The position numbers and the translations under genes are program-made. The notes below the pieces were generated by a model. That model made no database searches, was not told the DNA's origin, and saw nothing but the letters and a program-made list of their open reading frames with translations. From Sedimentisphaerales bacterium (GTDB taxonomy: Bacteria; Planctomycetota; Phycisphaerae; Sedimentisphaerales; SM23-30), in the NCBI GenBank assembly GCA_016933395.1, contig JAFGBA010000246.1, positions 1 through 32,481 of the forward strand: 32,481 nt of DNA, read 5' to 3'. Each line of letters starts with the position of its first letter. Positions within the stretch are counted from its first letter, which is position 1. Shown here in pieces: positions 1-9,645 of the stretch.

Positions 1-193
1 GGCAGCATGGCCTTCATCCGCTCGTACAGATTCTCCGGCATCAGCCGTGCTATTACTCGATGAACCGACTTTATTATGGCATACTGATTTATACCACATG
101 CGTTCACTGGTTGCCGTAGCGACCGACATTACTGGTTTCCCGACAGGTTGCACTTCAATTCATTACATATGTTATAAATAAGGAAGAGAAATC

Positions 194-2440
194 ATGGTTT
201 ATCGATGGCGTAATCGCCGTTTCGTATCTGAGAGGGTTTTTTCTCGAAAACATTCGTTTACTGCTGGTCTGATTCTGGGATTGATGCTTTTAACGGCCAG
301 GGCTGCATTAGCGGCAGAGGTTCGCTCAGCGGAGCCGCTGAAGGTTATCGAACGGTGCGGGCGCGGGGCGCTGTTGGATGCGGGCGGTACGCAAGTGCTG
401 CTGCTGGCGGGAAGCCCCTATGAAATGGGGTATCAGCAGGGATACCTGTTAAAGGATCAGGTTCGCACAGTGGTGAAGACAACGCTGTTGATTACGCGCG
501 CGGCGGATTCGCAACGTTACGATGATTTCTTCAACGGCAGTATTGAAAAGGCGTTTGCTCGGACGCGCCCTTTTATCGATAAACGCTACCTGGAGGAAAT
601 GCAGGGACTGGCGGATGGCGCCGATTTGCCGCTGGAGGATGTACAGCTTGCCAATATTTTCCCGGAATTGTTTCATTGCAGTGGTTTTGCACTAATGGGC
701 AAATCGGTCAAGGGTGAGCGGCTGTATCACGGGCGCATTCTGGATTACATGACCGAAGTGGGTTTGCAGAATCAAGCAGTGGTCACGGTGTATAAACCGG
801 AGGGTCAGAATGCCTTTATTACCGTGGGATATGCGGGGTTTCTGGGCAGTGTGACGGGAATGAACGAAAAGCAGGTGGCGATTGGGGAGATGGGCGGCCG
901 GGGGGAAGGACAGTGGGATGGGATGCCGATGACGTTTCTGGTGCGGAAGGCTCTGGAGGAATCCAGTACGCTTCAGGAGGCGATGGAGCTGTTTCGCAGC
1001 ATGCCGCGCACCTGCGAATATTACTATGTGATTTCGGATGGGAAAATTCCGGACGCGCGGGGGCTGGCATGTACGCCGGAGCGGTTTGAGGTTATTGTAC
1101 CGGGAGAGGCTCATCCGCAGCTCCGCCATGCCATAACCGACGCTCTACTGATGAGCGCCGGCGAGCGATATAAGCATTTGGTCCGGCTGGTGCAGGATCA
1201 GTACGGGAAAATAGGCGTCGAGGAAGCGCTGGATCTGATGAATCGTCCGGTGGCGATGAAAAGCTGCCTGCACCGGGTGCTGTTCACACCGGAAACCTTA
1301 GAACTGTGGGTTGCCAATGCCGCCGATACCAGCGAAGCGAATTATGCCGCTTGTTATCAGCCGTATTATCATTACAGTTTTGCGGACCTGCTGGCGCGGG
1401 TTCCGGAGAAAATGCCGTCGGACGCCAAGATGATTCCGGAGCCCAGCCGGAAAGTTTTAAGTGATGCTGATTCTGAAACAAGCGCTGATACTGCTGAAAC
1501 GAAGGAACGTTCCGTAATTACCGGAACAGTGCCGGCGGATTGTTGTCGGATTATGCCGCCCTCGAATGACCCGAAGCAGCAAACCTGGCTTGGATTATAC
1601 GACGTGCCCATGGCGGCGTTTGATTATCAGATGACTCGAAAATATTTGCTGGCGGGATATGAGGTTTTTGAGGTGCGTTTCCCTTCGCCGTGGCAAACCG
1701 TTTTTCCGGAAAACAATACGGTCTATTGTGAGTATTATCGGTCGCGGAGTGAGAACGTCCGGCCGGCGGTTATTATTCTTGATATTCTCGATGGGTCGAT
1801 GACCATTTCGCGACTTATCGCGAACGCCTTGGCCGGCCAGGGGGTCGATGCCTGCATCCCGGTTTTACCGCATTATGGTCCGCGACGTTCTGCGGATATG
1901 CAATTCATCGTTGACGCCCCGAATCATTTGGTGAAGGCGGTGCAGCAGGCCGTGGTTGACGTTCGCCGGACGGCTCGGTGGCTGGCGAGTCAGGAGTTGG
2001 TTGACTCCACGCGTATCGGATTGTGCGGGACCAGTCTGGGTGGATTTATCGCGGCGTTGACGGCGGGTGTGGATGGGACCTTTCCGAGAGTGGGATTGAT
2101 TCTGGCGGGAGGCGACCTTGTTAGCGTACTTACCACGGATAGTTCTGAAGTCCGGCGATTGAAAGCCGAGATAGAGAAACGCAACATCACTAAAGAACAG
2201 CTTGAAACATTTCTGGAGTCCATTGAACCGCTTCATTTTGCGAATCGACTAAAAAACTGCAAGGTGCTTATGATTAATGGATCAACCGATGCCATTGTGC
2301 CGCCGGAATCCGCCCGCCAACTCGCCGACGCGACCCAGGCTGAGATCGTGTGGTATCCGACGGATCATTATGGGATGGTGCGTTACCTCATCCCTGCACT
2401 CGGCAAACTATGCGGGCACTTTCCGATGACAAAATGGTAA
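194..2440 (+). CDS. Secreted C45-family (acyl-CoA:isopenicillin N acyltransferase-like) autoproteolytic hydrolase fused to a C-terminal alpha/beta hydrolase domain
   Basis: 748-aa ORF; N-terminal hydrophobic signal (GLILGLMLLTARAALA); C45-like block ELFHCSGFALMGKSVKGERLYHGRILDY with candidate nucleophile Cys near residue 162; C-terminal GTSLGG nucleophile elbow near residue 614 and late NGSTDAIVPPE / DHYGM Asp/His motifs. Confidence 0.8.
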   Translation: MVYRWRNRRFVSERVFSRKHSFTAGLILGLMLLTARAALAAEVRSAEPLKVIERCGRGALLDAGGTQVLLLAGSPYEMGYQQGYLLKDQVRTVVKTTLLITRAADSQRYDDFFNGSIEKAFARTRPFIDKRYLEEMQGLADGADLPLEDVQLANIFPELFHCSGFALMGKSVKGERLYHGRILDYMTEVGLQNQAVVTVYKPEGQNAFITVGYAGFLGSVTGMNEKQVAIGEMGGRGEGQWDGMPMTFLVRKALEESSTLQEAMELFRSMPRTCEYYYVISDGKIPDARGLACTPERFEVIVPGEAHPQLRHAITDALLMSAGERYKHLVRLVQDQYGKIGVEEALDLMNRPVAMKSCLHRVLFTPETLELWVANAADTSEANYAACYQPYYHYSFADLLARVPEKMPSDAKMIPEPSRKVLSDADSETSADTAETKERSVITGTVPADCCRIMPPSNDPKQQTWLGLYDVPMAAFDYQMTRKYLLAGYEVFEVRFPSPWQTVFPENNTVYCEYYRSRSENVRPAVIILDILDGSMTISRLIANALAGQGVDACIPVLPHYGPRRSADMQFIVDAPNHLVKAVQQAVVDVRRTARWLASQELVDSTRIGLCGTSLGGFIAALTAGVDGTFPRVGLILAGGDLVSVLTTDSSEVRRLKAEIEKRNITKEQLETFLESIEPLHFANRLKNCKVLMINGSTDAIVPPESARQLADATQAEIVWYPTDHYGMVRYLIPALGKLCGHFPMTKW

Positions 2441-2998
2441 ATCTGTTTTTTCCAGCAACTTCTGATAATAAGCAAATCCAAGAGCCTGAGTATGCCTGGA
2501 TGGAACGTTTTACAGACATTTTTAAGGCAAAAGTGTTATTTTGTGCAAACGCAAACGTGGCGTGGCGGCGAAGTGGCCCGTATTCGGCATTCTAAAGGAT
2601 CAGGACGTGGTTTGCGTCGAAGTGGTCAGGGACATACAGGGGGCATGTATTTACAAAACAAGTAATTCGGTAAGTCGTTTGTTTGCAATCACTTAGCGTT
2701 ATTCGCATTAAAGAACCTCGGCCTCTCCTGTTTTTTGGATTGTTTAGTAAGTTTCCTAAAATTAGTATTTCTGAACTGTTCCAGGCTTTTTGGGGGCCGG
2801 GGTATAAAATGTGTATGAAATGAAGGGGGGAATGCTCTTTTTAAAAAAATTACTGGCAATCATTACCTATATAATATAAGTGTTTATAGGATTATAATAT
2901 GTAATTATTAATCGAACATGTAAGACGATATGGATTGGATCATTATAACTGACAAGAAAAAGTTAACAATACTGATGGTTGATTTAACAGTAAATAAT

Positions 2999-3026
2999 AG
3001 GGCGATATTCTGCAAAATATCGCCTT
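2999..3026. terminator. Hairpin GGCGATATT-(CTGCAA)-AATATCGCC followed by an AT-rich stretch; terminator-like or 5' leader structure upstream of the MoxR operon
   Basis: Perfect 9-bp inverted repeat 3001-3009 / 3016-3024, followed by TTAATTTTAT. Confidence 0.45.
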
Positions 3027-3103
3027 AATTTTATATGCCGGTATTACTTACCGAAATAAACTCCAAATAATGTAGTATTTAAAGTTCAAGGGAGAATTTC
3101 ATT

Positions 3104-4093
3104 ATGGCGACGGATGTTAAGCAAATCGGCAATCTGGTTCAGGAAAAAAGTGAGTTTGTACGAATATTATTCGGTGAAATTGATAAAGTGATTGTCGGTC
3201 AGCGGTATATGTTGGAACGGATGCTGATCGGTTTATTAGCGAACGGACATATTTTACTGGAAGGCGTACCAGGGCTGGCCAAGACGATGGCGGTGACCAC
3301 CTTATCCCGGGCTATTGACGCTGATTTTCGACGAATCCAGTTCACGCCGGACCTGCTTCCCGCCGACTTGATCGGCACTCAGATTTATCGTCAATCGGAT
3401 GGTGATTTTTTCACCCGCAAGGGGCCGATTTTCGCCAATATCATCCTAGCTGATGAAATCAACCGAGCACCGGCCAAAGTCCAGAGTGCTTTATTGGAAG
3501 CCATGCAGGAAAGGCAGGTCTCCATTGGAGATGAGACTTTCGCGTTGCCTAGTCCTTTCCTGGTTTTGGCCACACAAAATCCCATTGAACAAGAGGGGAC
3601 TTATCCATTGCCGGAAGCCCAGCTTGATCGATTTATGATGAAACTCAAGATTGACTATCCTAATAAAGAAGAAGAACGTCAAATACTGGACAGGATGGCT
3701 CAGACGAATAAAACGTTCGACGTGAAAGCTGTCATCCGCCCTGACCAGATTGCCGAGGTGCGCGGCGTTGTTGATGAAATCTATATCGACGAAAAGATTA
3801 AGGATTATATTGTTGATATTGTGTGCGCCACCCGCGATCCGGTCAAGTATGGCATCGATATGGGTAATTTCATCAGTTACGGCGCCTCACCAAGAGCCAC
3901 CATATATCTGGCCATAGCGGCCAAAGCCCACGCTTTTATTCAACAAAGGGGATATGTAACGCCTCAGGACGTGAAAAGCATCGGCCTGGATGTATTGCGG
4001 CATCGAGTCATCGTTAGTTACGAGGCCGAAGCGGAGGATAAAACCAGCGAAGATATCATCAGGACGATTTTTGATAATATCGAAGTGCCGTAA
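3104..4093 (+). CDS. MoxR-family AAA+ ATPase
   Basis: 329 aa; Walker A GVPGLAKT; Walker B ILADEINRAPAKVQSALLEAMQERQ; ATQNPIEQEGTYPLPEAQLDRF, characteristic of MoxR. Confidence 0.95.
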   Translation: MATDVKQIGNLVQEKSEFVRILFGEIDKVIVGQRYMLERMLIGLLANGHILLEGVPGLAKTMAVTTLSRAIDADFRRIQFTPDLLPADLIGTQIYRQSDGDFFTRKGPIFANIILADEINRAPAKVQSALLEAMQERQVSIGDETFALPSPFLVLATQNPIEQEGTYPLPEAQLDRFMMKLKIDYPNKEEERQILDRMAQTNKTFDVKAVIRPDQIAEVRGVVDEIYIDEKIKDYIVDIVCATRDPVKYGIDMGNFISYGASPRATIYLAIAAKAHAFIQQRGYVTPQDVKSIGLDVLRHRVIVSYEAEAEDKTSEDIIRTIFDNIEVP

Positions 4094-4136
4094 AATTGCT
4101 TTGTGTTTGGTAATCGTCTTTATGTGACATGATGCC

Positions 4137-5012
4137 ATGATACCCCAGGAATTAATTAAAAAAATCAGGCAGATTCAGATATACACCTCAAGAACGGTGG
4201 ACGCCAGCTTTGCCGGCCAGTATGAAAGCGTTTTCAAAGGCCGCGGCATGGAGTTTGATGAAGTTCGTGAATATACTCCCGGTGACGATATTCGCACGAT
4301 TGATTGGAATGTAACCGCACGTACGGGGAGGCCGTATATAAAACGGTTTGTTGAAGAACGCGAGATGACGGTTATTTTTGCGGTTGATCTGAGCGCTTCG
4401 GGTGATTTCGGCACGGTTAACAAGGCAAAGAACGAATTGGCGGCCGAATTTTGTGCGGTTATGGCTTTCGCCGCCGCAAAAAACAATGACAAAGTAGGCT
4501 TGCTGGTCTTTTCCGATCAGATTGAGTTGTATATCCCTCCCAAAAAGGGCATCAACCATATGCTGCGCCTGGTTCGCGAGCTGTTATTTTTTCGCATGCC
4601 TAGAAGAAAAACGAACATCAGTCAAGCGTTGGATTATCTTGCCAAAATTCTGCACAAGAAAGCAACCGTATTCCTGGTGTCCGATTTTATTGAGTCCAAT
4701 TTCAGTAAACCTTTGAGTCTTTTGAATCGACGCCATGATGTAATCGCCGTTTCGGTGCGTGATCGAGCGGAAATTCAACTCCCGAATATTGGACTGGTTG
4801 AACTGATTGACGCGGAAACGGGTCAAACAATGCTTGTTGATACATCCAGCCGCCGTTTCAGAAACACCTACAAAAACACCAGCACCGAGCAATTTGACGA
4901 TTTAAAGGGTATGTTAAGACGAATCAATATCGATTGTATCAATATCAGTACGGATAAACCGTATATACGGGATTTAGTAAGATTTTTTCACATGCGTCAC
5001 AGGCGTCAATAA
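4137..5012 (+). CDS. DUF58 domain-containing protein (VWA-like fold)
   Basis: GRGMEFDEVREYTPGDDIRTIDWNVTARTGRPYIKRFVEERE signature, followed by VDLSASGDFG. Confidence 0.93.
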   Translation: MIPQELIKKIRQIQIYTSRTVDASFAGQYESVFKGRGMEFDEVREYTPGDDIRTIDWNVTARTGRPYIKRFVEEREMTVIFAVDLSASGDFGTVNKAKNELAAEFCAVMAFAAAKNNDKVGLLVFSDQIELYIPPKKGINHMLRLVRELLFFRMPRRKTNISQALDYLAKILHKKATVFLVSDFIESNFSKPLSLLNRRHDVIAVSVRDRAEIQLPNIGLVELIDAETGQTMLVDTSSRRFRNTYKNTSTEQFDDLKGMLRRINIDCINISTDKPYIRDLVRFFHMRHRRQ

Positions 5013-5058
5013 ACAATAACCGTTTCGCGATAGGAAATTTTATACGAGAGAATAAGTT

Positions 5059-6459
5059 ATGGAAGAAAAACTAAATTTCTCACTGCCTGAAAAAAAGCAA
5101 AAAACATCGCTTACGACCAAAATATCCGTCCTGTTATTATTCGTTTTAGTTGTCTTGATGCTGATCAATTTATTTAGACCTTTTCATCAAGGGTCGCGGC
5201 CGGAAAATTCAAATTCTCCTCTCGCAATTAATAAAATCAAGGAACTGGCCGTTAAACTGTCTGATCGCAATTTGTCCGCCCGGGCGGCCCGAGTTTGGCA
5301 GGAGTATTTATCCGCCGCCGATAATATATCTGATGTTGAACGAGCCAAGGTCCTTTACCAGATTGGGGTGCTTCTGGAAAAAACCGGTAGTTACGAAGAT
5401 GCGATTGAATATTTCTATCGCAGCGAAATGACCGCCGGCTTGTCCGAACTTGAATCCCAAATCAATACCCATGTCAAGGAATGCTTTGAAAAACTCGGTC
5501 AATTTTCAGCCTTGCGCTATGAATTGATGGATCGCACCAGCATGGATAAGTCCCGGCAGGCGGGTGATAAAATCGTGGCGGAAATCGGCCCGGAGAAATT
5601 TACCGAGGCCGACCTGGATTCAGTTATCGAGAAGGCCATAGATAATCAGCTTTCCGGCATGGCGGCGTTTATGACGACAGAACAACTCCATGAACAGAAA
5701 AAGAAAATATTGGATCAATACAAGGATCCGTCAGCCAGGCTGGATTTTCTCCGGTCGTGGCTTGCCGAGGAAGTATTGTATCGTCAGGCGTTGGCGGATA
5801 AATTGTCCGAACAGCCCGATGTCAAAAGCGTTATCGATGATGTGGTTCGCAGCGTACTCAGCCGGCGATTCATGGACAACGAACTGGCGGATAAAATCAA
5901 CATCACCGAAACCGATCTGCAAACATACTATCAAGCCCATAAAGATGAATATATGGAATCCGCCAAGGCGAGCATCAGCCATATTCTCGTCGAGAGCAAG
6001 CAGCAAGCGAATGACCTGAAGGATCGCCTTAAAAACGGCGACGATTTTAATGAACTCGCCAAAGAATTTTCCACGGATTCGGCGACGAAAGATAAAGGCG
6101 GGGAAATTAAAGCCGAGGTGGCGGAGGGAACTTATGTGTCAGGAATCGGCGAATTTGAAGAACTTAATCGCAGGATATTCGCCGCCAATGCCGGAGATAT
6201 TTTAGCGGAGCCTTTCAAGACGGACAAAGGCTGGGAAATTATCAAAGTGCGCGAGAAAACCGCAAAACGGCAAAAGAAATTTGATGAAGTCCGTCAACAG
6301 GTCATTACCGAATTGTTGAGCCAAAAACGCCGGGACGTTCAGGCCGGCCTTATTCAGCAGATGATGGACAGGTACAATGTTATCGTACACACTTCGGCAT
6401 TTAAGGGTGCAGAGCAGAATAATGCGGAACTTCCGGATAATACATCCGCCGGGAAATAA
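5059..6459 (+). CDS. Membrane-anchored PpiC/parvulin-type peptidyl-prolyl isomerase with TPR-like N-terminal part
   Basis: N-terminal TM segment ISVLLLFVLVVLMLINLF; TPR-like repeat (VLYQIGVLLEKTGSYEDAIEYFYRSE); rotamase region ASISHILVESKQQANDLKDRLKNGDDFNELAKEFSTDSATKDKGGEI. Confidence 0.85.
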   Translation: MEEKLNFSLPEKKQKTSLTTKISVLLLFVLVVLMLINLFRPFHQGSRPENSNSPLAINKIKELAVKLSDRNLSARAARVWQEYLSAADNISDVERAKVLYQIGVLLEKTGSYEDAIEYFYRSEMTAGLSELESQINTHVKECFEKLGQFSALRYELMDRTSMDKSRQAGDKIVAEIGPEKFTEADLDSVIEKAIDNQLSGMAAFMTTEQLHEQKKKILDQYKDPSARLDFLRSWLAEEVLYRQALADKLSEQPDVKSVIDDVVRSVLSRRFMDNELADKINITETDLQTYYQAHKDEYMESAKASISHILVESKQQANDLKDRLKNGDDFNELAKEFSTDSATKDKGGEIKAEVAEGTYVSGIGEFEELNRRIFAANAGDILAEPFKTDKGWEIIKVREKTAKRQKKFDEVRQQVITELLSQKRRDVQAGLIQQMMDRYNVIVHTSAFKGAEQNNAELPDNTSAGK

Positions 6460-6462
6460 CAT

Positions 6463-7521
6463 ATGTCGAAATTGGATATAAAAAATTCGACTATTTTTAT
6501 TATGTTGCTGTATGGCGGCCTGCAATTGTTTTGTTCAGGTTGTGAAAAAAACTCGGAGAAAAAACAGACCGTAACCTTTGAAATTGACAAAGAATATCAA
6601 AAAGGTCCTTTGACCGTTCACGTGCGTGTGGATAAATCCAAGCTGATGATTGCCGATACGTTGCTGTTGGAATTTGAAGCAAGTGTTGAGCCGGATTATG
6701 AAGTTAAAATGCCGGGTGTGGATGGGCTACTGAAGGATTTTGGTATTGTTGATTGGAATAATCCGGGCAGCAAGCTGGATGAAAATCATCGTGTGGTCAA
6801 TACTTATCGTTATCGGCTTGAGCCTTTTCTGTCAGGCACATTTTCCCTTCCCGCTTTTACCTTTGAATTTCACGGCGTTAACGATTCTAATGAACAAAAG
6901 CATGAATTGACCACGGAGCCGTTCGATATTGAAGTGACGTCGATTTTGGGAGAGCGGCGCGCCGATCTGAAAATAGCCGATATTGAGGGAGTTGTCGGCG
7001 TTCCCGCCAAGTCGTCGTATGGCTGGATTGGCATATTTTGCATTGTCGGTGTGGTTGTAGGGGGTTTCGTGTGTATTTATCTTATCCGTCGGCGGCCTCA
7101 CGAAGTGGTTAAGATTTTCAAGCCGGCCCATGAAATCGCATATGAACGGTTGCGGGATCTGGTGGAGCAGGACCTGATAAACGCCGGCAAAATAAAGGAA
7201 TTTTATGATCGTGTCAGTGATATTCTCAGGCATTATATCGAGCATCGATTTGATTTCAGAGCGCCAGAGAAAACCACGGAAGAATTTCTGGCCGAGATTC
7301 CATCGGCAAACGTGCTGTCTTCGCCGGATCAGAATCGCCTGGGTGAATTTCTTCAGCACTGTGATCTGGTGAAATTCGCCAGATACAGTCCCACAACCGA
7401 TCAGATTCAAAAAACCTTCGATTTGGTCAAGAATTTTATCGAAACAACCAAATCGGAGGAGAAAAAGATAGATATGGCGACAATAGCGTCTGATAAGAAG
7501 CTTGAAAGCGTAAGTGTATAA
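6463..7521 (+). CDS. BatD-like beta-sandwich membrane protein with DUF4381-like C-terminal segment
   Basis: N-terminal signal/possible lipobox (LFCSGC), beta-rich ectodomain, one TM (WIGIFCIVGVVVGGFVCIYLI), cytoplasmic AYERLRDLVEQDLINAGKIKEFYDRVSDILRHYIEHRF; position in Bat operon. Confidence 0.65.
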   Translation: MSKLDIKNSTIFIMLLYGGLQLFCSGCEKNSEKKQTVTFEIDKEYQKGPLTVHVRVDKSKLMIADTLLLEFEASVEPDYEVKMPGVDGLLKDFGIVDWNNPGSKLDENHRVVNTYRYRLEPFLSGTFSLPAFTFEFHGVNDSNEQKHELTTEPFDIEVTSILGERRADLKIADIEGVVGVPAKSSYGWIGIFCIVGVVVGGFVCIYLIRRRPHEVVKIFKPAHEIAYERLRDLVEQDLINAGKIKEFYDRVSDILRHYIEHRFDFRAPEKTTEEFLAEIPSANVLSSPDQNRLGEFLQHCDLVKFARYSPTTDQIQKTFDLVKNFIETTKSEEKKIDMATIASDKKLESVSV

Positions 7522-8613
7522 ATGGAATTGTATTCTCCCTGGGTATTATTGTTGTTTTTGCTTTTGCCGGCGGCAGGCTATCTGAAGCGGCGTCGGCGAA
7601 CATCGGCGGCGATACGATTTTCCAGCTTGAATAATGTTCGGCGTTGTCCGGTTTCGTGGCGGCAACGTTTGCGACCCTTGCAGCATATAATGCGTTTTTT
7701 CTGCATGGCGTTATTAATCCTGGCCATGGCGCGGCCCAGGAAAGGCACCGTGCTTTCAGAGATTTCGACGGAAGGCGTCGCCATTGAAGTTGTGGCGGAT
7801 CGTTCCGGCAGTATGCAGGCGGAAATGGACTATTTCGGTGAAAAGCCGGACCGTTTTGAAGTGGTGAAAAGAGTATTTTCCGACTTTATTTCCGGCGACA
7901 AGAAAGGCTTAACAGGTCGGGGCGGCGATCTGGTCGGTTTGATTACCTTTGCACGTTATGCGGATACAACCTGTCCGTTGGTGCTGAGCCACAATGTACT
8001 GCTTGAATTTCTGAAAAAGACTCAAATTGTCAGACTGCGCAGTGAGGACGGCACCGCCATTGGCGACGCCATTGCTCTGGCGGCGGCAAGGTTGAAAAAG
8101 GCCGAAGAAGAGATACAACAACGCAAAGTCCGTCTTCTCGAAACGGGTGAAAAACAACCGAATAAGCAGGAAGCCGGCTTTACCATCAAGAGCAAAGTAA
8201 TTATTCTGCTTACTGACGGTATGAATAACGCCGGTCGGTACGAGCCTCTTAATGCCGCCAAACTCGCCGAAGAATGGGGCATAAAAATCTACACCATCGG
8301 CATCGGTTCCGCACAGGCCTATACGACCATTCAAACGCCGCTGGGAACATATAAAATGCCGACCGGGCAGTATCTTGACGAAAATCTGCTTAAGGCCATC
8401 GCGGAAAATACCGGCGGATTTTACGGTCGGGCCGACAACGCGGAGACATTACTTCAGATTATTGAGAAAATCAACGATTTGGAAAAAACCGAAGTTAAAT
8501 CCATCCAGTATGCACAGTATTCGGAGCGTTTTGGACCGTGGACTCTGGGGGCGCTAATATTGTTGACGCTGGAAATCCTGGCTGGATGCACCTTGTTTCG
8601 CAAGATTCCTTGA
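7522..8613 (+). CDS. batA: VWA domain-containing BatA-type protein
   Basis: N-terminal TM segments, MIDAS-like motif DRSGSM, ILLTDGMNNAG, C-terminal TM; ATG immediately follows the upstream stop. Confidence 0.82.
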   Translation: MELYSPWVLLLFLLLPAAGYLKRRRRTSAAIRFSSLNNVRRCPVSWRQRLRPLQHIMRFFCMALLILAMARPRKGTVLSEISTEGVAIEVVADRSGSMQAEMDYFGEKPDRFEVVKRVFSDFISGDKKGLTGRGGDLVGLITFARYADTTCPLVLSHNVLLEFLKKTQIVRLRSEDGTAIGDAIALAAARLKKAEEEIQQRKVRLLETGEKQPNKQEAGFTIKSKVIILLTDGMNNAGRYEPLNAAKLAEEWGIKIYTIGIGSAQAYTTIQTPLGTYKMPTGQYLDENLLKAIAENTGGFYGRADNAETLLQIIEKINDLEKTEVKSIQYAQYSERFGPWTLGALILLTLEILAGCTLFRKIP

Positions 8614-8631
8614 AAAGGACTTGACCATTTT

Positions 8632-9645
8632 ATGAATTTGGGAAACGACAGAGCGTTGTGGTTGTTATTTGCCGTGCCAACCATTTTGGCGCCCCTATAT
8701 CTCTGGTGTTTCTGGCGAAAAGCCCGTGCTTTAAGGGTATTGGCCAGCGTCGATTTGCTTAAAAAGATTAATATTTCCACAAGCCTGCAAAAGCAGATAT
8801 TCAAGGCCATACTGCTGGTGATGGCGTTTATTAGTATCGTCATGGCATTAACACAGCCTCGTTGGAATCCTCAGGCTCAAAAAATAAAACGTCAGGGTCG
8901 GGATGTCTGTATTTTGCTGGATACGTCCCGTTCCATGCTGGCCGAGGACATCAAACCCAACAGGCTGGAACGGTCCAAAATAGCCATACGGGATCTCATG
9001 GAAACCTTACAGGGAGACCGAATTGCGATTGTCACGTTCGCCGGAAATGCGACGGTAAAATGCCCCCTGACTCAGGACTATGCCTTTGTACGAATGGTGT
9101 TGGCGGACATCTCAACGGAAAGCACAAGTCGAGGGGGCACCATGATCGGCGACGCCATCCGTAAAGCCGCCGAAGACGTTTTCGACAAACAAAGTCGTGA
9201 ATTTAAGGATATTATTTTGATCACCGACGGCGAGGATCATGATAGTTTTCCGGTGCAAGCCGCGGAAAAAGCCGGCAAAGAAGGTATTCGAATCATCGCC
9301 ATCGGTCTGGGGGATGAAAATCAGGGCTCTCGGATTCCCATTACAGGCCCGAACGGTGAAAAAACGTTTATGAAATACAAGGGGGAGGAGATTTGGTCCA
9401 AGCTGGATGCGGACACCCTCCGCCAGGCGGCGTATGCAACCGAAGGTGGAAAGTATTTATCGGTGGAACCGGGAACAACCCTGGACCTGGGTCAGATTTA
9501 CGAGGAACTGATCGTTTCGGCGCAAAAGCGTCAACTTGAATCGGCCACCATGATGCGATATGATGAAAAATTCCAGATTTTCCTTACTTTGGCATTGGCA
9601 TTGGTTATATGGGAGTATCTGACGAGTGACCGCAAGAAGACATAA
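8632..9645 (+). CDS. batB: VWA domain-containing BatB-type protein
   Basis: MIDAS motif DTSRSM, LITDGEDHDSFP, two N-terminal TM segments plus C-terminal TM (FQIFLTLALALVIWEYL). Confidence 0.82.
   Translation: MNLGNDRALWLLFAVPTILAPLYLWCFWRKARALRVLASVDLLKKINISTSLQKQIFKAILLVMAFISIVMALTQPRWNPQAQKIKRQGRDVCILLDTSRSMLAEDIKPNRLERSKIAIRDLMETLQGDRIAIVTFAGNATVKCPLTQDYAFVRMVLADISTESTSRGGTMIGDAIRKAAEDVFDKQSREFKDIILITDGEDHDSFPVQAAEKAGKEGIRIIAIGLGDENQGSRIPITGPNGEKTFMKYKGEEIWSKLDADTLRQAAYATEGGKYLSVEPGTTLDLGQIYEELIVSAQKRQLESATMMRYDEKFQIFLTLALALVIWEYLTSDRKKT

Noticed and set aside
2350-2595. 81-aa ORF overlapping the end of the C45 fusion gene
   Set aside because: Mostly overlaps the supported CDS, no domain or signal; probably chance.
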